64,000 nt of DNA from Oscheius dolichura (Eukaryota; Nematoda; Chromadorea; Rhabditida; Rhabditidae): NCBI GenBank assembly GCA_932521035.1, contig OW051495.1, positions 11,222,001 to 11,286,000 of the forward strand, in the 5' to 3' direction. The notes under the pieces are model-generated. The model worked only from the letters and a program-made list of their open reading frames with translations, was not told the origin of the DNA and did no database searches. The stretch's first letter is position 1. Every line of letters begins with the position of its first letter. This document shows positions 11,562 through 23,100 of the stretch, piece by piece. The translations under genes were made by a program, and so were the position numbers.

Positions 11562-12170
11562 TCATCCGATTATGACACTAGAAAGGGTAGATCCTAATCC
11601 ACATCTTTTACAGGTAAGCGGACATTCCCGGTTCATGACTTCGTTGTAGACGGGATTATTACAATAGGCTGCTCTTTGCGGACAGTCAGACGTTCCCGTT
11701 TTAGGATTAATACGATCCACGCATCCTCCAGCTACGGTACTTCCTCTGTTTGTAACACTCGTACAAAAGTTGCACGTAGCAGGACACTGGACCAACATTA
11801 CGCTATAGTAGTTTGGATCATTACATAGACTGGCCCTTGCTGGACAGTCGGAAACTCCTGTGCGAGGGTTGAGCAGGTCGACACAGCCACCAGCTCCCGC
11901 GGCGCCTCCATTGCCTCCAATGCCTCCATTGCCTCCAATGCCTCCATTGCCTCCAATGCCGAAGCCTCCAGGAGAGAAAGTTGTAGTGGAAGTACTCGCT
12001 CCAACTGTTTCTACTCCTGTTGGATCACAGCAATTTCCGTCATTAGTTTCAATTGTGCCGGGTTGACACGATAATCCAGGAAGAGCGGGAGCTATTCGTT
12101 TTTCTGCTACACATGTAGTTTGGGCGAAGGCATAAGTGAATAGAGAAGAGAAGATGAATAAGATAAGCAT
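11562..12170 (-). CDS. Secreted protein with two ShKT domains and a Gly-rich repeat linker
   Basis: An intronless ORF of 202 residues. Signal peptide MLILFIFSSLFTYAFA; an N-terminal module with a CC pair (NCCDPTG); a linker of GGIGGN repeats; then two complete ShKT domains starting CVDLLNPRTG and CVDRINPKTG and ending CNFC and CKRC. It is the paralogue of the three-domain gene at 8360-9193, lacking one domain. The shared signal peptide style, N-terminal module, promoter and 3' flank show a recent segmental duplication. This copy lies outside the acyltransferase gene, convergent with it. Confidence 0.92.
   Translation of the reverse strand: MLILFIFSSLFTYAFAQTTCVAEKRIAPALPGLSCQPGTIETNDGNCCDPTGVETVGASTSTTTFSPGGFGIGGNGGIGGNGGIGGNGGAAGAGGCVDLLNPRTGVSDCPARASLCNDPNYYSVMLVQCPATCNFCTSVTNRGSTVAGGCVDRINPKTGTSDCPQRAAYCNNPVYNEVMNRECPLTCKRCGLGSTLSSVIIG
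11909..11960. repeat. 18-bp coding tandem repeat in ShKT gene
   Basis: About three copies of an 18-bp unit (ttgcctccaatgcctcca on the plus strand) encode GGIGGN in the linker of the two-domain ShKT protein. The unit keeps the frame, so copy-number change would only lengthen the linker. The nested paralogue has no such array. Confidence 0.85.
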
Positions 12171-12203
12171 GGCTCAAAAATGTTTCTTTGCTGACCATTG
12201 TGC

Positions 12204-12217
12204 TATATATATATATA
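12204..12217 (-). promoter_or_regulatory. TATA box of the two-domain ShKT gene
   Basis: A (TA)7 run about 35-45 nt upstream of the ATG at 12170, in the same GTCACTATATA context as the nested paralogue. The run is expanded relative to the single TATATAA there. Confidence 0.6.
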
Positions 12218-12885
12218 GTGACAGATGAAAGCGTTAAGACTTAGAAAGAAGAACAAAAAAAGGCGCAGCTGAAATGACAATGAAGTGCGATGCGCAAACG
12301 TTTCCTGCTGGACAAAGGCGTGAAGAAGCTTTGCGCATTAGTGCTCATTAGTTTCATTCTATTTTTTCATGGTTACCTGTATAAACTAATACAACTAATG
12401 GCATACTAGTTCTTTTCCCACCTTATACACCTTCAATATCAAGTCAAATGTCTCTAGCTTTTGCTTCTTCTGTTTTTTTAAACATGGTTAAATCAAGCTT
12501 TCTTTAGATTAGTAACGGGACCAGCAATATCTCAACTACACAATTTATTAAACAGTTCTGTTTCTCGTTCCTCCTATAATTCTCCTCTGTTTCAAAATTT
12601 TACAAAAACAGACAATAGTTCTTTTTGTTGAGCTAGGCCATTGTCCGCTTTAGTAGCCAAGCAAATCCATCTGCTGCTAAATCAAACAAGCACGCTCCTG
12701 GCAAGCTTGGAGGCTCTTTTTTAAACAACCAAGCTACAAAATTAACACGGCGGTATAATGGGAAGTTAGAGGTGAGCCCCCCACAGTTCTCAAAGATTTA
12801 ATGGTGGAAATATCTAGTCAATAATACAGTTGATACAACAAATTAACATCTTCATCAGTTTCCCTTTTCAGAGCACAATATCCTC
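12218..12885. other. Intergenic, duplicated ShKT upstream region
   Basis: No gene is seen. To about 12700 this DNA is similar to 9238-9510 upstream of the nested ShKT gene. For example gcgttaagac and gctaaatcaaacaagca occur in the same order and spacing. The rest is the 3' region of the minus-strand gene ending at 12886. Confidence 0.6.
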
Positions 12886-13695
12886 TTACTTCGACGAGAT
12901 ATAATTCATATTGTACTTGTAACTATCAGGTTGTGAAATGTAGTCATTGTAATCGTAAGAATTATAGGAGCTGGTGTAGGGCATCATGCTGTTGAAGTAG
13001 TTGAAGACGTTTATCTTAAATGCGAGAACATCTGAACTGTTCAGAGTGGCGATCATCTCGGTACTAAAAAGTTAGCAAAGATCAGATGAGCAAGGGCTAC
13101 TAACTCGAATGGGTTGTAGAACATGGTGCTCAACTCCGGGAGGATGACTTGTTGAATGTTCATCTGGAACATTTGCCAGGCTGTTACCCCTTGAACTGTG
13201 GCAGTAGACGGCTTTCTTGGTCCATTGGGGAAGAGAGCGTTCCAGCCGTCGATAGTCAGGCCAATAGCTAAGGATTGTGCCTGTAGAGTGGAAAATATAT
13301 TAGAGAAGCCCGTTTCTTACGATTTCTGGAAGAGTGTTAAGAGTATCAGAGATAGTCGTGGCCAAGTTTTCAATCCTGGTCTGTAATTGGGTACTTCGCT
13401 TGTTTGAAAACCTAACTTACAGCATTCTCCGGACTGTAGTTCTTCTGTAAAAAGTTGTGGAATTTACTCCAGGCTACGGTGTTGCTGGATTTGGTTGGAA
13501 GATTGCTCAAGAGCTAAAAAATGGAACCAGGAAATGAGGGAATATAGAAATTACCACTACTGTTCTTCTGAAGAATTTGTAAGGATTGATGTAGCCTTCG
13601 TCGTTGTTAAATCTCCTGTCTACTTTGACAACGGACAGGTCCAGATATGCCCAGGACACAACAACCAAAGAAAAGAAACAGATGAGAGACTTCAT
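12886..13695 (-). CDS. Secreted protein of unknown function
   Basis: Five exons joined by ~40-nt introns give about 215 residues. Exon 1 has a signal peptide (MKSLICFFSLVVVSWAY). The mature part is helical, without cysteine clusters, with segments such as WSKFHNFLQKNYSPENA, LAIGLTIDGWNALFPNG and VTAWQMFQMNIQQVILPEL. The C-terminus is Tyr/Asn/Ser-rich (SYNSYDYNDY). I recognise no family. The pattern of a signal peptide and amphipathic helices without enzymatic motifs suggests a nematode-specific secreted or lipid/ligand-binding protein, but that is only a guess. All four introns have good GT-AG ends and keep phase, so the gene itself is well supported. Confidence 0.8.
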
Positions 13696-13839
13696 TGGTT
13701 CCGAGGTAGAGACGCCAGCACAGGTAAATGGGATATGCGGTGGTCGGATTTATATCCATTCAAACCTTTAATCCATGAGTTGTCCAATTACGCCATCCTC
13801 TATCCTCTTTTAGCCCTGAGTCATCGAGACTTTGGTACA

Positions 13840-14175
13840 TCATTTTATGTTCAAAAATATTCCCCACGGAGGAAGAATGGTCGTCCGATCTTTATTGCCA
13901 GAGAAGAATTCTCGCCTTTTATTAGCTATGGTAATAAAAACACCTGAACAGGACTCTGGGGGAATACAACAACAGCCGTTTTCGATAAGAAGAGCGAAGA
14001 TTCTTTGAGTCCAACCTTTCCTCAAAGTGCGACTGTAAAAACCTCGAGTGTGACTGTTTGGGTGCTGCAAGAAGTTCTTTGTTTTGCCGCCAATACGAGG
14101 TACTGTGAGAAGATCAGCAGACGATCTCTTGTGAATTATAGCTCCGAGACGGTCGGCGCTTTTCAAAACATCCAA
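13840..14175 (-). CDS. Possible small uncharacterised protein
   Basis: An open frame of 111 residues starting MDVLKSADRLGAIIHKR, with basic and hydrophobic patches and a CCC run. A TATA-like tattttatag precedes the ATG, and AATAAAG lies within the 3' part. No family is recognised, and an antisense frame is also open here, so this could be chance. It lies just upstream of the secreted protein at 12886-13695, on the same strand. Confidence 0.25.
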   Translation of the reverse strand: MDVLKSADRLGAIIHKRSSADLLTVPRIGGKTKNFLQHPNSHTRGFYSRTLRKGWTQRIFALLIENGCCCIPPESCSGVFITIANKRREFFSGNKDRTTILPPWGIFLNIK

Positions 14176-14602
14176 AACAAAACTATAAAATACCCACTAA
14201 AACTTCCAACCTGCTAGTAAAGGATAGATCCAATGTCATGATTAGAATTGTCCTTCGTTAATCGGGCCTTTTCGACTTCCATCTAACTGGTTAATAGTTT
14301 AGCTTCCCCACAAAGACCATCAGAAGAACGCTCGCTTTGGCAATATTTATTTTTTGCACGTATATGTATATGTATCCGTAAAATATTGAACAAATAACAG
14401 GGGTCATATTGGACACGTATTTACAAGTAGTATTTACAGTAATTATAACTCAGCCGCCCTCAAAAAATACAGCAAAAAAAAGAGAAGGGGAAAAGAAATT
14501 GCACAACTGTCAAATGCTGGACGGCTGCACCCGAATAATAGATTAACTAATACACAACACATCAAAGACGTGATAGCTGGGGAGTGAGACTAGTGAGCGG
14601 TG

Positions 14603-15368
14603 TCAGTTGTCGGTCTTTTTGGCCACGATGTCCTTGAGATTTTCCTAGAACAAAGTTTATTGGGGACGCTGAGAGATAAGAGCATACCTCGCAGACAGAA
14701 ATGGAACGCTGGCGAGGAGAAGCAGCCCACTGTTGGAAGGCGTTCATGAAAGGAGAGCCAAAGGTCTCGCTGATGGAGAAGTGGCGAGTACGGGGGATAG
14801 CGACAGGCGACGAGCTGAAATATTCATTTTAATAGAATTCTTTATGACCAGTTTGGATGTTTTCATTATATTTCTTGTTATTAATTCCACATTTGTCACC
14901 CGCTCTTTTGGCATAACTAAAGGGTGGAACTCTAAGCACTTTATGTTTTGGATTTTGATAGATTAAAGTAAAAACAGCAATATTTCAGCCAAATATTTGA
15001 GTGCCCCTGACCTGACTATCTGGCAGCAAGCCGTACGCACGAGGGTTGTTTTTCCCTTCCGCTCACAGAGACTGCCTGATAAAGAGCGCGAGTTTCAAGC
15101 CACAAGATTACCCGCTTTCCCAATCTCTATTTTGAATCCTAACAACACATCTATTTAAAAATCACATCTTTAAAGTCGAAGGAATGAGAAAAACTCACGG
15201 TTCCTGGGTAAGCTTGGGGGTCTCTCCGGCGGCGATGGTCATCTTCCTCTCATTATTGTTGTTGTTATTCTTGAGAGCACTCTTAAAGACGACATTGGAG
15301 CTTCCAAAAGCATCAGCAACGGTGGGAGGACTGGTCATCCACATAGCGTCCATAGGATCCATAGGCAT
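14603..15368 (-). CDS. Small Ser-rich protein with basophilic-kinase-like sites, unknown function
   Basis: Three exons (15368-15199, 14814-14688, 14644-14603) give 112 residues. The N-terminus MPMDPMDAMWMTSPPTVADA is followed by an Asn run, then RKMTIAAGETPKLTQ. Exon 2 holds IPRTRHFSISETFGSPFMNA and SPRQRSISVCE; exon 3 is ENLKDIVAKKTDN. RTRHFSIS and RQRSIS match R-x-x-S/RxRxxS sites used by PKA/Akt-type kinases and sometimes 14-3-3 proteins; that is inference. There is no signal peptide or membrane segment. Splice phases agree and the product ends cleanly. I do not recognise the family. Intron 1 is longer (384 nt) than usual here. Confidence 0.7.
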
Positions 15369-17883
15369 CTTGAAGTGTTTGGTTGGTAGTGTCTGAAAAG
15401 TTTCCTCTCTCTTTCTGTTTCTCTTCTAAAATAACAGAAACGAATCAATAGTGAGCAGTAGGAGACACATTCAAATGGGGTCTGTCTGTGCAGACTCGCT
15501 CACGTGGCAAGCCGGGCTGTTATGAAAACAGAAAGGGAGGGAGAGGGCGGGTTATTTATAGTTGCAAGGCGCATGTCGGAGGACAAGATTACGCAAGAGG
15601 CAGTATAAAATGTGACTAGGAAACCCCCGATATGGTCAAAATATGTGTAGACAAAGCGAAAACATTTGCCCCTATCCTAGTTTTTGACCTTTTTATAGGG
15701 CGGTGGGGAGGAGAAAAAGATACGACTGGCAGCATGGAGTCGACCTTTAGAGAATGAATGGGAGAGAGAGAGGGAGAGCTGGGTGCATCGCACGAGGCGG
15801 GGTCCAAGGAGGCCACGTGCTTTCTCGCTGTGGACAGATAGGAAAAGGGGAAGGACCACGAGAGAGCGCAGAGAACAGTGGGAAGAATGGCTGGCCCCAA
15901 TCATTTGGACACGTAGGCTGTTCAGATCGAGAAGAAGCGTGCAATTTGAAAGGATGTGGAAGGTCTAATAAAAAGAGAAAGACAACAACTGGGTAGAATT
16001 GTAATGAAAGAGTGGAGTGTAGTCACGTTTGATGGAACTCGTGGGTGTTCTCTGGACCCGAGGCGAAAAGGAACGCGTGATGACACAATATGACCCCCAT
16101 AAACGAGGCTCTAATTGATCCTTTAGCCATGGCCAATTCTCTCCGAAATTAGGAGATCAACCGTCAGTTTTTTTGGCAACTTATCTGAATAGGCAAGTTG
16201 ACCCAGTTGTATAAATTGCTGGCTGGCGGCAGCTGGCAGAAAAGTCATGTGATGCTCGCCAAAAATGGAGCAACAAATTATGCAGATGTCTATTTTAGGA
16301 GGGGAAGAACCGGAATGTTAACAAGTCTAGTTTTTAGTCCCTCCTTGCCAGCGTAAAATTTGCCCGTGATATCAAAAAACTGATAACGAAATCATAAAGA
16401 AAACAAGTTACCGAAATGGGGGAGTATTCTGAAAACAAACACGTAACTGGAGTAGCAGTGAATAGAAATGTGTTTTCTGTTTTAATTGGTAACGAAAGAC
16501 TCAAATTTCTAACCGAGGGTATCTTCCCTCAACGAAAGAGAGGATGATGAGCGATTGTTATGATCTTTACCGCGGCCTCTAGACCAAATGCTGTTATTTT
16601 GAAGGCATTAGGTTCCAGAACAGCCTTGGCCAAAAACATCTTCACTTGTGAGGAAAACATCCGCTATCCTGAATAATACTCTCAAGAAGAAGAATATCCT
16701 TCCTTTGCTATTCATCTCTCCTTAAAATGGACTGGCACAGTCGAAAAACAACTACTTCCTTCCTGTGCTTTATATTTTTAAGGAAATTGAAAGATTTGGC
16801 TTGTTTCGCCCCGTCTGCTGGAAAGAGAAAGAGCGCGGCAGAAAAAATAAGAGAGACGATCACTGATCACAAATATCGACAGCGATGGTTGCAGTGGGCT
16901 TTCGTAATCCCCCGGCTTGCCGATAGGGGGCTGTAAGGAAGTTTCTCGAAGAATGGGAGCTTCTCAATAGGACGAGGAAGCGGCCCGCGGGTATACTAAC
17001 GCGTGGACAGAAGGAACATTCTAGATCAGGAGTGCCCTGTCCGCGACAAAATGGTGCCCGGCGACGTAATTACACACGCGGAGGGATGCCGATCACTTTC
17101 TGTTGGGATTGCCTGTCAGCCGGAGCGTGAACCTAAAATGAACCAGGGAGGGGCCCCTAGAGAAACACATGTGGCACTTCTAACTATGTTTACACAAAAA
17201 AGCAGTGTGGGAACTGCTTTGTTTAAGCCAGTCGGAAGAGAACATCGGTCAACAAGTGTGAGGGGACAGTTGAAAATCGGCGAGGATCAAAAGTTTTACC
17301 AGTTCAACAGGTTTGGCGGAGAATTTATCTCCCGAAAAGTTTCTTTTCGAACTCTATACTCAGCTTTCAGCTTCTACCAGCTGCCAGAGGTAGATAAGAG
17401 AATATTAAAACGGGGTGGGGGCTCTCTAAAGCATACGAATAAATCCATATTTGTTGTGAAGATTTAACCAAACGAACAACTTTGCTACTGGTGTGGAGGA
17501 CATTTGAAAAAGAATTGATCAGCGGGCGGCCTGCCTTCTCAAAGTTGTAAACACGAAAAAAGGGACGACTGACATCGAAGACAGGGAGATAGCTAAGGGT
17601 CAAATAGTTAAATATGGCCAAAAGAGATCCAAAAGGAAAGTGGGGGATCTCTGGCTACGTTTAGGGACCGATCTCTTCTGAGTACACGGTATGTTCACGA
17701 GAATGCACCCACAGGAGAAGAAGGAAAACATGTTTATATTATTTGCAGCAGCAATTTTGGCAACAATTTGACCCGCACCATCTTTCCTCATCCTCAGCAA
17801 TACCAGATTAAGAGGGAAAAAAATGAGCTAATATCCCTCGTATACCTTTCTAATGGAATAAAACACAAACTAGAGAATCTTTA
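15369..17883. other. Gene-poor stretch
   Basis: No supported gene in 2.5 kb. A GA-rich tract lies at about 15755-15780. An open frame at 17003-17467 (+) has no recognisable domain, signal peptide or splice context, and its composition does not stand out. The left part is probably the 5' region of the small Ser-rich gene. The right end holds the 3' flank of the DEG/ENaC gene. Confidence 0.5.
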
Positions 17884-19761
17884 TTATCCCTCATATCGGT
17901 TGCGGAGATCCTCATGATGTTTATCGACGTGGTCCAGCTCGTGATCGACATCATCCAAGTCTTGCATTCGTTCATCCTTCGAAAACTCTGTGTCGCTCGG
18001 GCGCAAATTGAATTTTCCACCAGAGATACAATAACAAATGACCAAGATGATTAATCCGAGACATTCGACCACGGAAATAACTGACAGACCCAGCCAAAGT
18101 CCTGCGTGTCCTCCGAGGTCGTTAATCAACTCACTGAAGCCATAACTGCAGTCCTCCGTGTATAATTCGTATTTCAAATCGGAGAAGTAGACCTGAAAGT
18201 GGTTATATCTTGCTCAATCCTTCTCTTACAATTAACTGAAGAGCATTGGCCGCGTACCACTGTCGGCAGGTGTAGACATACTGGTAAAATGGCCATGTTT
18301 TTCCATCGCAATCAGAGTTCTACAAGGATTTCTCAATAAAGAAACCAATAATACCGCCGGATTTCCTGTAGACACATTATAGCCGTTTGATGGGAATGTG
18401 GCCAAGCTGATCGTTGTTCCATAATTATTTTCAGAGCACGGCGGAGTACAGCCACAGGTGGCAGACAGATCAGCATTAGGCGCGGCCGAATCTGCTTGAT
18501 CCCCCATAAGGGTAAGTAAGCAATCCACTTTAAAAAAATTTTGTATTCTATTATATCTTACCGTGTTCCTTGGTGGTGCAGTAGGGGTCAGTTTGGGCCT
18601 TTAGATACCTCGGATTGCTACATTGGCACTTGGATTGGGTTATTTGTTGTCTACAGCTGTCGAAACACGTCTCCATAGTGTAGGTGTAGTTTGTATAATA
18701 ATTAACCTTTCCTGCGTTGTCGTTACATTGGCCACAGGGAGGAGGAGCCCTTTCCGTTTGAGACTAAATGCCCTGCAGTTCTTTTTGCATTAAACTTACA
18801 GGCGAAAGAGCCACCACGGCTTGATAGCCTACTGCCAGGTTCATACCGGCCCCAAACAGATTGGGATAGTCTCCAGTGGACCCGATGTACAGCCTAACCC
18901 CGGAGAGCATTGTTGTCGGAAGATGGTCTTGTTGTCCCGTGACAAGAACTTGCTTTAACTTCTCTGTTTCACCTCAAGCTGGCATTCTTTACCTTTACAG
19001 TAATGAGAAGTTTCAAGCCGTATTTCATACCGGCTCGGCTTGTCGTGTAGTTGAGATTGGGATCGTTGTTGAACGAGTAACAGGCTCCGTAGATGGGTGA
19101 ATAGAATGTGGAGAAGGAAGTCTGGTTACAGTCGATTCCGTTGAAAGTGCACTCGGCAATCAGGTCGTTGTAGCTGTACATCGCTGTCTGAAGAGTAGGG
19201 GGAGCCATCTGCGCCGCTATTATAGAGAGCCAGGTGGTTCCTCTCCACTGTAGAAGGTAGTCATCCGATTGAACAGCCTTAACAGTCTTTGATTTCTCGT
19301 GTTTCAATACCCCTTTTTGCTGTGAACCCTATTAGTTACCTGAAATCCATAGATATCGGCTGAGGAAAGGGCTTGCCTAGCTGCCTGTTGATACGTTTGC
19401 AACATTGTGTTCATGGCAGCAAAATCAGGATTACCGGCTACCATGACCGCTTGCCTCTTATATGGATTCTGGTTGCAGATTGTCACCGTTGGGAATCTCT
19501 GCTCTTCATATCGAATTTCCGTGGCTACCGCCGAAGGATATGAGAGTAGCGTACTGATCATAATATACAACTCGTAACAAAATATTCCGAATAGAATAAG
19601 AAATACAATCCACCAGAAAAGCCGCCATTTCTAAATAGTGATACGTCTCTCTCGTCTGAATAATAAATTAAGCATACCGTATTTCTCGCATTGGCTATAT
19701 GTGCAACTCCGACGACGGTACCCCAATTGGCAAAATCGGAGAATAAAGTGGTTACTCCCAT
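17884..19761 (-). CDS. DEG/ENaC family amiloride-sensitive-type cation channel subunit
   Basis: These trimeric plasma-membrane Na+ channels serve mechanosensation, acid or peptide sensing. About eight exons give roughly 500 residues. The short cytosolic start reads FSDFANWGTVVGVAHIANAR, the HG-motif region in nematode form. TM1 follows (WRLFWWIVFLILFGIFCYEL), then the post-TM1 RFPTVTICNQNPYK box. The large extracellular part has regularly spaced cysteines (CTSGPLETIP; YTMETCFDSCRQQ; CQCSNPRY; CGCTPPCSENNYGT). TM2 is GHAGLWLGLSVISVVECLGL, containing the GLS selectivity filter. The tail is acidic, with a DDVDHELDHVDKHHED stretch. The start at 19761 is an ATG in a DEG-like position. The stop overlaps an AATAAA poly(A) signal. 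It lies 418 nt downstream of the plexin gene on the same strand. Confidence 0.94.
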
Positions 19762-20178
19762 GAGATGAGGAAGGATTCACTCCGTCGTTAGGGGGTGGAA
19801 AGTGAAACAAGACGGCCGTTTCTTTCGAATAATTGATGATCACCTGGTTACCTAGAGAAAGAAGAAGAAGAGGAAGAAGAAGAAGAATTGGCAATAAAAT
19901 TCATTAAGTGATATCTCTTTGGAAAAATGAGCGACATATAGCACCAGAAATAGTAATAGAGAAATTAAAATAGGGGGGAGTTGAGCATTTGAAAGGGCTA
20001 GAAGTATTGGCATCATAAGGGGAGAGAGAGAGAATGGGTGAGAGAGATAGACATAAGATCACTGGTTTTTCTGAGCATACCCGGATTGAGGGGAAAAGAA
20101 ACAATCACAGTTATTGAGTAAAATGCAAAGGGTCGAGACCCGGAGATGACTAGCTATGACCCTGCTTGTTCAATATTT

Positions 20179-23100
20179 CTACATTCTCTCCCTGGGCATT
20201 AGGCGGCTATTCGAGTTGTAGCCCAGCCCGAGAGTGGAGCTCTCGTATTCCGTCCGTGCGGGGTCTTGCTCCATCAGGGCTAAGAGATCTTGCAACCGGC
20301 CAGGGAGGCGACTAGCTTGCGCGTGTTCGTTCGCTTCAAGAGCTTCCATTACATCGTCCTAAATATACCCCATAGCTGTTGAATTTAACGAGCATACCTT
20401 GTATTGATCCAAGTATTTGTACAGTTCGTTTAAAGCCGAGAAGACATGGAACTGTCCCCTGTGGTTGGCCGACTCCTGGATCAGAAGCTTTCCCATCTCC
20501 TGGTCGGAAATGGTATCTCCTCTCGCGATTTCGGTATAGTAACTGAAGTATATTTTGCTTCACGGATGTTGTTCTCCTACCTGTCAACCCAATCTCTGTA
20601 CTGGTACATGTCCTTGGCGAATAGGAGTTTACTAGAGGGAGAGTCTTTTGTCAGTTGGTGGTCTTGAGTAGAACAGGCATCCATTAAAGTCTGAGCCACA
20701 ACGGACAGGCAGCCTTCCACCTTAAAAGGAACATATTTATGAATATACTGGCCGGGTTACCTTTGTCGGTTTCTGGATGTCAAAGACAAAGTGTGGATTT
20801 TTAATGAGATTGACCCAAAACCGAAGAGGAAGAGCGTTCGACTTCCAAGCATGCACCACTTCCGGATCAGTTATTCCGTGTTCCAGAGCCTGGCTGTCCA
20901 TGAAGTCGAACATATACTTGATAGCGGAAGGAAAGGGGAAACCATGTATATTAGCCTTATGAGAGAAAATGCCTTCCAGGAGATCATTTATGAATTTCTG
21001 AAGGGTTCCCTTCATCATCAGCAATCTGAACATTGATATTTGAAAATTAGAAGGGAGAGTCTACCTTGTGAGATAGATCTCAGTGACCATCTTCTCCTGA
21101 GTCTCTGACGGTCCGTGTTCCGTCGGTTTTACTAGATGGTAGGCTTTGTAACCTTGCTCGGCATCTTTCGAGTTGCTGCTGCTGGTTGTTCCCCAAGGTC
21201 TAGTCATTGTTGGACTGTTCTTCAAGCTAACAGCTGACTTTTCACTCCTTTCGGACATCAAAGACTGAAAATGTTCTCCCTATAAACTGAGTGGTGAAAG
21301 GGAATAGCATTGATTCCTTGCAACGTTCATACAAAAGCTCTAGATAAATTACGAACGACATAAACGTGCCAGTTGCAAGAAATCACCGTTATGTTATGGG
21401 AGGAGTAAATCACCAGATTGTACAGGGAAGAATTCTGCTTTGTTGTGAGCATGAGTACCGCATTGTTGGGCACATTGTAGTGGGCAAGCGTGTTGATCCG
21501 TCTCCAATTTCCTGGTTCTGTTCTCGAGGTTGAATCGATATCCTAAAATATTCATTTGCAAGCGAAACAATTTGAAAAAGCCTACCTGAAGAACCATTTT
21601 CCCATTGACGCCTGTCCTCCATTCCAAGTCCAATTCCGCTGCTGGCGGTCTTTCAGAAAATGGAACTGTTCTATACTTGGCATCGAGACATTTCTCCTTG
21701 ACCTTAAAAATAAGTATTAAAGATATCCAGAGGGGATTTTTATACCTGACTGATGGTGTCACAATCCAGGACCCTGACGGGGACGTCGGCGTGAGAATAA
21801 AGAGACTCGCTGGCAATGAAAACGGTCAGCTCCTTGTAGTCGAACGTAGCTCGGAGGAGCTTCTCCTCAGACAGAGAATATCTGTAGAGACATCTAATTA
21901 GAAAGATCACGTCTTGTTACGAACCGTGCTTCGAGGGTGACGGCATCTTGTGGTCCCTTTTCCATCTGCTGTTTGATTCCCCAATACAAATCATATAGCC
22001 TCTTTCCAGCAAAATTCTAGACAGACAAATAAATATAAAATAAAACGAAACAACAAACCTTGAGGTAATCATGCATCAAGAAGGTAAACCACGCGGCCAG
22101 CATTCTCTCCGCCACGCTTTCACTTCGTCGGAAAAGAATTTTCGGTTGGAACTTCTTCTCTACCGTCCTGTCTATCAATTCCCGTAGAAGTTGCTTCAAC
22201 ATTTCAGTGCAGTATCCCATTTTCTCCTAAATTTATTGTATTCTGTCAAAACGGATTCAAATACCTGAAGAACAACCATCAACAGAGAGCCAACATAGAC
22301 CCTGTCCTTCCCGAGGAAGTATTTGTTAGCTTCCATCGTTCGAACCATTGTCAGGAAAAAGGTCTAAAATTAGGATTTAAAATAGAAGAAAAGATCTAAC
22401 CTTATTCATTAGCATCTTGTGGAACTCCCTCAGTCCAGCTTCAATGGAACTTGCCTTGTTACTGTCTACCTCAAGGTCCCGAAGTACTGGATGGTTTTGA
22501 GAGTTGTTGGGGAAGAGAACTCTGGCACAATAGTCCTTATAGTCGAGGAACGGAACAATGGGTGTTCCAAGAGGGAGATCGGCTGTATACTGGTTCAGAG
22601 ACGTCTGCAGTTCGGCAAAGGCTTCCTTGCACTCGGTAGCCACTTTCATTTCAATGGTGTCCATTTGATTCTTCAGCACTTTCATCTGCTTCTTATGAGA
22701 GCGGCTGTTCTTCCTTAAAAAATAACAAAATGTTTGAAGCAAAGAGAAACGATTACCTGTAGACGGAGAACAACAGCAGAAGTGCTGCGAGGAATAGAAG
22801 GAAAATGACCACGAGGATCCACATCAGTCCTGATCCTATCAACGAAGTGTCATACGAAAGTTCTCCAGCCGTATAGCTAACAATCGTTTTGTTACAAAGT
22901 AAAGGAATAAAAATTACCTCACTCCACCGATCTTCACAACAATCTCAGGATCCAACCCTCCTGCGAGTTCTGGCTTCTTCTCGGGCGGACTGCAAGTGAT
23001 CACCTTGTTTGCCATAGCCGTCAAAGGGCAATCCTCTCCACCGACCTGAATATTAAGCTTTAGAAAAAGAGTAGAAGAATGTGCTACCGTAATTTTGATG

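Noticed and set aside
13495-13947. 150-residue plus-strand open frame
   Set aside because: It overlaps exons 1-2 of a well-spliced minus-strand secreted protein and has no recognisable domain; most likely an antisense shadow.
17003-17467. 154-residue plus-strand open frame
   Set aside because: No domain, signal peptide or splice context; length alone in a 2.5-kb gap is not enough.
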